A stretch of 42,808 nucleotides of DNA from the NCBI GenBank assembly GCA_903851135.1, contig CAINNK010000037.1, forward strand, positions 65,320 through 108,127, written 5' to 3'. Numbering within the stretch: the stretch's first letter is position 1; every line of letters starts with the position of its first letter. The notes below the pieces were generated by a model. The model worked only from the letters and a program-made list of their open reading frames with translations. It was not told where the DNA came from and made no database searches. The stretch comes from an uncultured bacterium (GTDB taxonomy: Bacteria; Patescibacteriota; Minisyncoccia; Moranbacterales; GWC2-37-73). Below are positions 10,501 through 17,944 of this stretch, piece by piece. Position numbers and translations under genes: made by a program.

Positions 10501-13500
10501 TGTTGGCAATTTTGTAGCGAAAATAACCAGAAGTATTCCCACCTTGAGTCAAATATAAATAGCCATCACCACCATCAATCAATGCTGAGCCACTGCTAAT
10601 GGGTGTTACCGGGGTGACTGGTGGAATATCCGCAAGCCTGGTCCAAACATTTGTAATTGTGTTAAAACCATAAAATTGATTTGTGCTTTGACCCTTAGTT
10701 GAATAAATAATATTATCTTTAAACAAAAGCCTTGAGGCCGTTCCTTGGGTCCAGCCGGTTGTACTTGGAAGACTTGTATTGAGTTGTCCAAGATGGTTCA
10801 TCCAACGCGAACCCGAAACGGCCAACCTATCATAACGCCACCAGGTTGACCCGGCTCCAGCGGCAGTAAGATAAAGATAACGTGTTCCATCATAAATCAA
10901 GGAAACGCCAGAAGTATTGACTTGGGAGGGCGGCAAATTCGTAGTCAGCTCGGTCCAGGTATTTGTCAGAATATCGTATTTAAAGAAATAATTATTTTTC
11001 CCATTTACCCTTCTGGACGAAGTGTTAGCGCCAACTATATAATAAACTGCGTTTTCTTGGGAAACATACGCTATTTGTGAACCATCTACAGCGCCAATTG
11101 GCAAAGGAGCTAGCTGTTCAGATTTTCCCGTCAGCGGGTTATACCGATTAAATAAGGTATCCCATCCTCCTCTAATTATATAGGCATTCCCACTATTATC
11201 AGAAGTCATAGTAGCTCCACCCCCAAAAGGATAATAATTACTATTTGAAATAGTTGGCTCATGAAAAATACCTCGCGAAGGAAGTTCCCAGGAATTTTCC
11301 TCCAAGTTGTAACGCAAGAAAACAACATCACTCTCACCTTTCAATAAGTACAAATATTTTCCATCCAATAAACTTGAAGCTCCATATCCAATTGTTATCG
11401 GAGTATCAGCCAAGCGCGACCAAGTATCCGAAGCAACGTCATATTTGTAGAAATAATTTTTTCCCCAACCTGGAAAGAAATAAACCGTCTTCGTTTGACT
11501 ATCATATGAAGCGCTGCCTCCATTTTCAACTGCAACTGGAACTGGCGCCAAAGGTTTCCACTTACCAGCTATCTCTCCAGCTTCTGGATTATTACCAATG
11601 GCATACTTGGCGAAATATGGCGTGCCTGCACCTTGAAACATATAAATATCATTTCCACCATCAAAGAAAGCATCACCACCATTGCCAATAGATTGATAAG
11701 TAAATTCAGGATTACCAAAATCCAAAGTTCCAAGAGTAACCCAATTATTATTAACCGTATCATAACGGAAAAAAGAATTGTCACCACCTGGAGTGGAATA
11801 AATATAACGACTGCCATCATAAGTCAAGGTACCACCGTAAGTAAAATTCTGCGGAGCACTAGAAACTGTTTGCCACAAATCATTGGCAATATCATAACGC
11901 AAAAATGTTGAGGTAGCTCCTCCAGCTATAGCGTATAAAAATCCCGTCGGTCCGGCTACTAAAGACCCACCATAATAAATATTGACGGCTACACTATTAA
12001 TTAAAACATTTGATTTTGCAACCCACAAATTAGCCGCTGGATCATAGCGATAAAAATTAGGACGGTTTCCACCAACCAAAGTAAAGAAGTATGTTGTCCC
12101 GCCAGAAACGGCTTTTACTATTCTTGACCCATAATGAGCATAAGTAGGCATCGTGGCCACCCGACCTTCATTCCAAAATCCCCCATTTTGAGCCAGACGC
12201 ATACTACCATCAACATCGGTAGTTGAAACATCACTTGATGTTCCAGCATTAAAATCCACTGCACTGGTTTTTGTTTCGGCCAGAGTCGGTGAAACCCCAC
12301 TGTAAATATAAGTAAAAGCATCCCAGGCATCCGCTGAAACATTACCATTATTATCTTTAGTTTTAATGCGTAAATAATAATTTCCGGTTTGCAGCGCTTC
12401 AGCTATTTCAAAAAAGACTGTTTGTTGAAAAACTCCATCCGTTTGAGGATTAGCTGCTGCGTTCTGACCAAAATAAACATAATATCCGCTCACACCAGCC
12501 CCTTGATCGCTAGCCCCCGTCCAAGAAAAATATGGGTGACTATATGAATAGGAATTTCCGGCAACAATAACAACGCCGCCAATTCTTTTCGATAAGCCTG
12601 CTATGGCCGTTGGGTTTTGCGGCGCTTGATCTTCATTATTGTAAGCAATTTGCCAATCATTAACTGTGGGTGTATTAATTTTATCAGAAGAAGCAAGTGT
12701 AATTTTAACTTGGATATAACGTCTCGGAGTTGAAGCAATAGCTGTTCCAGTTACGCTCGTCCAAGCGTCCCAATTTTTATTATCAGAACTTGTGCGAGTT
12801 TCGTAGGTTATACTTGTATTTGTTGGCACAGAATCATTTTTAGTAAAAGACACCCAATTTTCAACCTGAGAAAGATCTTTGGATTCACTTATATAAACTC
12901 CTTGAGAAGAATAATTATTTGAACTGACAGTCAAACTCATTATCTCGGCTGTTCCTTGACCTAAAGCAGCATAAAAAGAATTTCCACCCACATATTCAAG
13001 CGAAGCGCCATTATATGCTCCTCGCGCATATGTAAAATCTTTGATTGAAGAAATTTTTCGCCAGGTATTACTTGCAATTGTATACTCCCAGGCCTCATCA
13101 CGATACCAACCAGCCAAAGCGTATATTTTACCATTAGCATAAGTTATATCGGTTCCATAAAATTGAGTAAAGGGTGTTCTAGCCAAAGCAGTCCAAGTAT
13201 TGCTGCTGGTAGTATACTTCAAAAAAATACTCTCACCAGCTCCGACTGTAGCAAAAATATCCGTGCCATTTGAAATCAGCCTGCCCCCATAAGAAGCTCC
13301 GTGAGAGGAGAAGCCAAGTCCTGTTGACGACATGCTGGCCATCGTTGCCCAAGTGTTGGTGCCTATATTATAACGATAAAAACTAGCGCTGCTCCCTCCG
13401 CGAGTCGCATAAATATAGCCATCTGAGGCATTGTAGGCCAAAGTTGCCCCATCAGTTGCTGTAGCCGAAGAAGGCAAGCTTGCAATTTCACCGACAGTAG

Positions 13501-15526
13501 ACCAAGTATTTAAAGCAACATTGTAGCGATAAAACTCACCAGAACCTCCTCCTTTGAAATAGTAAACGTAACCATTCGCATAGGTTCCCTTGATATCAGT
13601 ATTAACAGCAAAAGGAGTAGCGGAACCAACATTTGCCAAAGTAGACCAAGTGTTGGCAGTAATATCAAAACGATAAAATTGATAATTAGTTCCTCCTCCA
13701 CCTCTAATCGTATACAAATAACCACCCGCACCAGTCACTCCATTCCAAATCAAATCACTTCCGGTTCCAAGTGCTGCATTCAAAACACTAGAAGAATTTA
13801 CACTGTTGGAGGTTGTTTGTCCCTCATTAACCATTTGTGGTCCTACCCATTTTCCACTAGTGCCAACGCCAACTGTTCCACCTTGAGGATCGAATTTCCA
13901 CAAATCATAGCTACCTGCCCCTCTAAAAACATAGAGGAGTCCGTCCGCTGGATTATATTGCATTGAAGAGTTATATATATATCCAGTTGGTGCATCATCA
14001 GCCACATTCCAAGAACTCCAAACATTATCCGTGATGTTATAACGCATCATGTAGGTGTAATAAACATACACCCCGTTGTCAGCTCCACTGCTCGGCGTTC
14101 CTTCCCAAGAATTCAAATAATAGACATAATCCTTGTTGTCAGAAGAATTATGATAAAAAGTTCCTTTTTGCTCATGATTTAGAGCCGCACTTGAAAAACG
14201 AGAAAAGTCCGGGGAATTCGCCAAAGTAGTCCAAGTGTTGGCTACGATATCATATTTGTAAAAATTTTTAGTACCATTACCTCGAAGCATATAAAAATTC
14301 CCATTGGTTGCCTTGACCATACTTGCTCCAGTCGAGGTAGTGCCAGTGACAGGTGCTTCATTTTCCCAAGAATTTTCCGCCACATTAAATTTCCAAAAGT
14401 CTGTGGCGCCACAACCCCTATTAATGAAAACATTCGTGCCATCACTTTCCACGTTTGAGCCACCGCAAATCGTATCTAAGACGTCAGGAAGCTGAGTGAA
14501 AGACTGATTCACAATGTCATATTTATAAAATTTCTTAGAATAAGCTCCGAAAGTCAGATAGATCGTATTGTTTCCATCAAAACCCAAATCAGATCCAACT
14601 CCAAGTGTAAAAGGCAATTCTGGCAATAAATCATAAGCATCACGCTTGGTATCATAACGAAACCAGATCCGAGTTCCAACACCCTTAGTAATATAAACAT
14701 ATTGCCCTATCAGCACCGAACTTGAACCATTGCTAAAGCCACCAGCAGAATAATTTTGCTGAGGCACTCCCCAAACTCGAGCATTCCAAGAGCCATCTGG
14801 TTGTAACTTAATTGACCCATTGACATCCGAAACATCCACCGTAGTTGTTGCGCCTGCTTTCCAATCCTCGATTGTGGCAACACTAGTTGAATGTGGAGCA
14901 CTGAGTGCAAACGGCAAGATTGAAAATACCAGCAATAAAGTACCAAGGGAAACCGAAAAACGCCATGAAGCACCCCTAATGACTATCAAAGCTTTAGCGA
15001 TTGTTTTGTGAATTTTTTTCAGCAAGACCGACAAATAATAACGTTTCCAATATTTCTCACCATAACTTTCATTGCGAGCACTGTGCTTGGAAAGAAATTC
15101 GCCCAATGATTCCTGCTCAATGACAAGTTGTTTTTTCGCCTCTTTGTTTTGTTTTTTCAAAAATTTCAAACTAAAAACAATGCCCAGTGGTTTAAATAAT
15201 TGCTTGATATTTTTTCCCATAGCTAAGAAAATTTTTCCAACCAAAAAATTCAATTTCTCGCTGTGCTTTACACTAACAACTGTATTTTTCTTTTCTTTAA
15301 AAACGTCTCGTTTTTTTAAATTGGAATTTCTTTTCACAGAAAAAACTTTCTTTTCAGCTGAGGATTGTTTCAATCTCTTTTTTTCTGGCAAACAAACCAC
15401 CGAAAAAACGGCGGCGTCTTTCGACATCGTCTTTTTCTTGCTGACAATTCGTTTTGCAGAGCTATCTTTTCTACTTCTGCAAATCGTCTTTTGTTTTTTT
15501 GTTGTTTTTTTCTCCATTATTGCCAC
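7538..15526 (-). CDS. Giant (2662 aa) membrane-anchored surface protein with duplicated Kelch-like repeat arrays and Fn3-like domains
   Basis: Long basic N-terminus, one hydrophobic segment (WRFSVSLGTLLLVFSILPFALSA), many YRYDIxxNTWxxL units, two SGYYVYFG-containing Ig/Fn3 domains, C-terminal Fn3-like tandem domains. Confidence 0.9.
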   Translation of the reverse strand: MAIMEKKTTKKQKTICRSRKDSSAKRIVSKKKTMSKDAAVFSVVCLPEKKRLKQSSAEKKVFSVKRNSNLKKRDVFKEKKNTVVSVKHSEKLNFLVGKIFLAMGKNIKQLFKPLGIVFSLKFLKKQNKEAKKQLVIEQESLGEFLSKHSARNESYGEKYWKRYYLSVLLKKIHKTIAKALIVIRGASWRFSVSLGTLLLVFSILPFALSAPHSTSVATIEDWKAGATTTVDVSDVNGSIKLQPDGSWNARVWGVPQQNYSAGGFSNGSSSVLIGQYVYITKGVGTRIWFRYDTKRDAYDLLPELPFTLGVGSDLGFDGNNTIYLTFGAYSKKFYKYDIVNQSFTQLPDVLDTICGGSNVESDGTNVFINRGCGATDFWKFNVAENSWENEAPVTGTTSTGASMVKATNGNFYMLRGNGTKNFYKYDIVANTWTTLANSPDFSRFSSAALNHEQKGTFYHNSSDNKDYVYYLNSWEGTPSSGADNGVYVYYTYMMRYNITDNVWSSWNVADDAPTGYIYNSSMQYNPADGLLYVFRGAGSYDLWKFDPQGGTVGVGTSGKWVGPQMVNEGQTTSNSVNSSSVLNAALGTGSDLIWNGVTGAGGYLYTIRGGGGTNYQFYRFDITANTWSTLANVGSATPFAVNTDIKGTYANGYVYYFKGGGSGEFYRYNVALNTWSTVGEIASLPSSATATDGATLAYNASDGYIYATRGGSSASFYRYNIGTNTWATMASMSSTGLGFSSHGASYGGRLISNGTDIFATVGAGESIFLKYTTSSNTWTALARTPFTQFYGTDITYANGKIYALAGWYRDEAWEYTIASNTWRKISSIKDFTYARGAYNGASLEYVGGNSFYAALGQGTAEIMSLTVSSNNYSSQGVYISESKDLSQVENWVSFTKNDSVPTNTSITYETRTSSDNKNWDAWTSVTGTAIASTPRRYIQVKITLASSDKINTPTVNDWQIAYNNEDQAPQNPTAIAGLSKRIGGVVIVAGNSYSYSHPYFSWTGASDQGAGVSGYYVYFGQNAAANPQTDGVFQQTVFFEIAEALQTGNYYLRIKTKDNNGNVSADAWDAFTYIYSGVSPTLAETKTSAVDFNAGTSSDVSTTDVDGSMRLAQNGGFWNEGRVATMPTYAHYGSRIVKAVSGGTTYFFTLVGGNRPNFYRYDPAANLWVAKSNVLINSVAVNIYYGGSLVAGPTGFLYAIAGGATSTFLRYDIANDLWQTVSSAPQNFTYGGTLTYDGSRYIYSTPGGDNSFFRYDTVNNNWVTLGTLDFGNPEFTYQSIGNGGDAFFDGGNDIYMFQGAGTPYFAKYAIGNNPEAGEIAGKWKPLAPVPVAVENGGSASYDSQTKTVYFFPGWGKNYFYKYDVASDTWSRLADTPITIGYGASSLLDGKYLYLLKGESDVVFLRYNLEENSWELPSRGIFHEPTISNSNYYPFGGGATMTSDNSGNAYIIRGGWDTLFNRYNPLTGKSEQLAPLPIGAVDGSQIAYVSQENAVYYIVGANTSSRRVNGKNNYFFKYDILTNTWTELTTNLPPSQVNTSGVSLIYDGTRYLYLTAAGAGSTWWRYDRLAVSGSRWMNHLGQLNTSLPSTTGWTQGTASRLLFKDNIIYSTKGQSTNQFYGFNTITNVWTRLADIPPVTPVTPISSGSALIDGGDGYLYLTQGGNTSGYFRYKIANNTWETLPSMPAQVSFGGGGAGMSAGNRIWTIAGSGTNTYNDGLYSYVLGSSQTGFKRTGTYVSQVLDLLNVYDWANLTVNYQQPNNTFVLAETRTSANGVAWSSWEQTTNERVQGDKHTYLINSPRNEFIQVRFTLSSTDQIFSPRIDDYSVNYYQDIIAPSNPSAVTAYSDLSHTTQVAQEAWNKYPNPSFIWPSEGQANGAADNIGGSGVSGYYVYFGDNANADPFALGTFQTSNTYAAANLVSGKAYYLKIKAIDKANMVPAEAYSAFTYQYDTIAPTNPTTIEVTPTGYTAIDNYAFLWTPDASDDYSGIAKFQYRTDGDVANMWVDINDPSVFQLTIPNADHPAGAYQSGKNKFFLRTVDNAGNVSEPIMQEYYYSASAPTPPENLVVAPQTSQVNFFSFSWDQPASFVGEADKLTYYYSINVLPTPNNVVATNVRAAGPGSFATQKGQNTFFVVAADQAGNIGYNNYASVNFFAETSAPGVPGNIQIFDTSDRENAEYSIAVKWVKPDELSLGNFDGYVIYRSEDNLNFTEIAKTTGSAYVDTKLESKIYYYYIKAKDKTNNYSIASTTVSIIPTGRYTSPPKLVGTPTSKLQSFQGEIAWVTDRVASSFVEYGKSISLGQTTGQVDSLTDHVVLVKGLEAGTKYFYRVKYIDPDGNIGTSEINSFTTLPPPTISEVLVNDIQLNTAYVSWKTNTSATCTLDYGSGSSMSIKEETGGSSHVQKIDKLVPATDYKIQISCLDGDANIFKSDEYSFSTPQEPTVSNVTIENKENVDLPTIVVAYTTNVPTTTYILFQSAKESSPHTYLVNDRTTDHSAEITGLDPSVEYTLQISGVDEHAIAAKNIDQKITTRFDSRPPAIVSSRAIGKVMGRGKTAQANVYIRIETDEPTRIKIGYAKGIVTKSFEQTAADDAFNTYHLITIPAETGQVYSYQISAFDEAENVTNSDSMTIAVDQSRANATEVITSTFLNQFGWISKLGGGN

Positions 15527-15611
15527 CTAGAACGCAAAACTACGGCGAAAATTTTCACCTTGCTTAATGAGATAACTTCTTTTATTTATTATACAATATT
15601 TTTAAAGATAA

Positions 15612-15660
15612 AAAAAAGCCAGTTATGCACAGAGCAAATAACCGGCTTTCAAAAAAAATT
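15612..15660 (-). terminator. Intrinsic terminator downstream of manC-like gene
   Basis: Minus strand AAAGCCGGTTATTTGCTCTGTGCATAACTGGCTTTTTTT. Confidence 0.75.
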
Positions 15661-15670
15661 TATTCGAGAC

Positions 15671-17047
15671 TTAACGTCCATACATATCCTCATATCGAAC
15701 AATGTCATCTTCTTCCAAATAATCTCCAGTTTGCACTTCAATGATTTCCAAATTTATTTCACCTGGATTTGACAAACGGTGTTTGAAAGTTGCCGGGATG
15801 AAAGTACTTTCGCCTTCATGCAAAGTCAACGTATTTTCACCATTAACCACTTGAGCGGTTCCCTTGACCACCACCCAATGCTCAGAACGACGAGCGTGCG
15901 ACTGCAAACTCAAAGAAGAGTTGGGATAAACTGTGATTTTTTTCACTTTATGCCCAGGGTCCTCAATCAGCACTTCATATTTCCCCCAAGGTCGCTGCAC
16001 TTCAACGTTATGCTGAATTTCTTTATAATTATTTTCCTTGAGATAATTGACAACTTTTTTCACATCTTCACTGCGACCTCTTTTGTGAATCAAGATACAG
16101 TCATTGTTCTCCACCACAACCAAATCCTGCACGCCAATCGTGGTGATCAACCGATTCGTCGAGGAATGCACAAAAACATTTTTACTATCAATCAAAATGT
16201 GCCTCTCTTGCAAAGCGTCTTTGGCTGTCAACACATCAGCTAAGGCATCAAAGGACCCAATATCACTCCAACCGAAATCACCTTCAAAAACAACAACGTC
16301 TTTGGATTTTTCTGAAATGGACGTATCAATTGATTCAATTTCAAGTTGTTTAAAATCTTCAACAAAATCAGCATAGTCTTTCTTGAAGGCGGCAAAAAGT
16401 TTTGGCGCATGTTTTTCAAGTTGCGCAGCAAACGTTTGCGCGTTGAAAATATACATGCCGGAATTCCAAACATATTGACCGGATTGCAAATACTGCTGCG
16501 CAATTTCTTTGTTAGGCTTTTCCACAAAAGCATCCACCAAAAAATAGCCATCTTCTTTTTTCCCTTTTTTGATGTAACCAAAACCTGTTTCAGGTGCCAA
16601 GGGTGTGATTCCAATTGTCCCAATATGATCGCCAACTTTTTTCATTGCCTCCTTCACAATTTGAACAAAAATTTCCGGCTTGGAAATATAGTGATCAGCT
16701 GGCAAAAAAATCACCGACTCATTATTGTCGATTTTAATTTTTTCCACCAAATATTTCACTCCCAAAGCAATCGCCGGCGCAGTATTAAGTGAAGCAGGCT
16801 CAATAATAATCTGGCTTTCTTTGATTTTTGGATGAATATCCTTAATTTGATTAAAAACATTAAAATAATTTTCTTCATTGGTGACCAAGAAAATATTCTC
16901 GGTTGGCATGATTTTCTGCACCCGCAAAAAAGTCTCCTGCAAAAGAGAATACTCATTATAGAGCTTCAGGAATTGTTTTGGAAAGTTTTTGCGCGAAAGC
17001 GGCCAAAGACGAGTTCCAGATCCACCACAAAGGATAATGCTATGCAT
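15671..17047 (-). CDS. manC: Mannose-1-phosphate guanylyltransferase / mannose-6-phosphate isomerase (bifunctional type)
   Basis: IILCGGSGTRLWPLSRKNFPKQFLKL nucleotidyltransferase motif; FVEKP; C-terminal cupin RPWGKYEVLIEDPGHKVKKITVYPNSSLSLQSHARRSEHWVVVKGTA. Confidence 0.95.
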   Translation of the reverse strand: MHSIILCGGSGTRLWPLSRKNFPKQFLKLYNEYSLLQETFLRVQKIMPTENIFLVTNEENYFNVFNQIKDIHPKIKESQIIIEPASLNTAPAIALGVKYLVEKIKIDNNESVIFLPADHYISKPEIFVQIVKEAMKKVGDHIGTIGITPLAPETGFGYIKKGKKEDGYFLVDAFVEKPNKEIAQQYLQSGQYVWNSGMYIFNAQTFAAQLEKHAPKLFAAFKKDYADFVEDFKQLEIESIDTSISEKSKDVVVFEGDFGWSDIGSFDALADVLTAKDALQERHILIDSKNVFVHSSTNRLITTIGVQDLVVVENNDCILIHKRGRSEDVKKVVNYLKENNYKEIQHNVEVQRPWGKYEVLIEDPGHKVKKITVYPNSSLSLQSHARRSEHWVVVKGTAQVVNGENTLTLHEGESTFIPATFKHRLSNPGEINLEIIEVQTGDYLEEDDIVRYEDMYGR

Positions 17048-17121
17048 AGGAAATTAGCTTCACTAGCTTTTAGAAAAAACTAGTTTAGGATATTTTTTAA
17101 AAAAAATTAACTATTGCAAAG

Positions 17122-17733
17122 TTATTCCAACACCTGCAACCCACCCAAGTCTTCTTTGGCAATTGATTTGTAAAGTGGATTTCTTTTGAGAGCGGGATTG
17201 CCATTTTCATCTTCAACCACATAATAAGCAAAGCCTCGCATTTGCCTGACTAATTCATAATCAGCATGTCCAGGAAAACTGACTGGGTCACGATCTTCAA
17301 AATCAACCGGACTGTCATCGATTGTCACCAGATAAGTCTGCCCAGTGTTGACCACCAAATGCCCAAATTTCAGCGGCATGAAAACATTGTCACCAGTTTT
17401 AACCGAAATTGCTTGAAACTCTTCGACTTCATCTGCAATCAAATCACCATTTTCAGCTTCAGCCAATTTTTGCAGCAAAGCCACACCCTGCCCATAGGCA
17501 ATCAGATAGTTCTCGCTAAGGTCGCCCACGTGATAGTGCCCATAAGTTTTGATATACTCTCCTGAAATCGTGCCTGGCTCCCAAACGGTCGTGTTTTTTT
17601 GATCAACGCCGCCCCTAATCATATAATAATGGACTGTCGGACCAACCCCACTTGGATCCATCAAAACGTCCTGCATTTTTTCGTGAGTTCGCAATGCTAA
17701 GTGCTTTGGCACATTTGAAAAATCGATAGGCAT
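17122..17733 (-). CDS. Cupin-type (archaeal-like) glucose-6-phosphate isomerase
   Basis: TVWEPGTISGEYIKTYGHYHVGDLSENYLIAYGQGVALLQ and MPLKFGHLVVNTG metal-binding cupin motifs. Confidence 0.85.
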   Translation of the reverse strand: MPIDFSNVPKHLALRTHEKMQDVLMDPSGVGPTVHYYMIRGGVDQKNTTVWEPGTISGEYIKTYGHYHVGDLSENYLIAYGQGVALLQKLAEAENGDLIADEVEEFQAISVKTGDNVFMPLKFGHLVVNTGQTYLVTIDDSPVDFEDRDPVSFPGHADYELVRQMRGFAYYVVEDENGNPALKRNPLYKSIAKEDLGGLQVLE

Positions 17734-17763
17734 ATTGTTTTATTTTATTGAATTATTTTAAGC

Positions 17764-17903
17764 TTTTAGGACTTTTACGTTTGATCGAAAATTACTTACA
17801 ACCGACTTTTTTAGCGAGAAAGACTTGAAGTAGACCAGGGGAGATTTTCTTAGTAAAGAAACTACGCTCTAGGAATTTGAGAGCAAGCGTAAAAGGCCTA
17901 AAA
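17764..17903. repeat. Intergenic element with ~20-bp terminal inverted repeats (MITE-like or structured leader)
   Basis: Left TTTTAGGACTTTTACGTTTG vs reverse complement of right TTTTAGGCCTTTTACGCTTG (18/20). Confidence 0.5.
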
Positions 17904-17944
17904 TTATCAAATCTTATTTATCTAAAAAGCTAGAGCCTAAGAAG

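Noticed and set aside
9443-14495. Many short plus- and minus-strand ORFs inside the giant gene
   Set aside because: Alternate-frame ORFs from repetitive coding sequence; composition not protein-like.
15072-15772. Plus-strand ORFs 15072-15530 and 15365-15772 opposite the giant gene's N-terminus
   Set aside because: Antisense of Lys-rich codons gives Phe/Leu-rich translation; no independent support.
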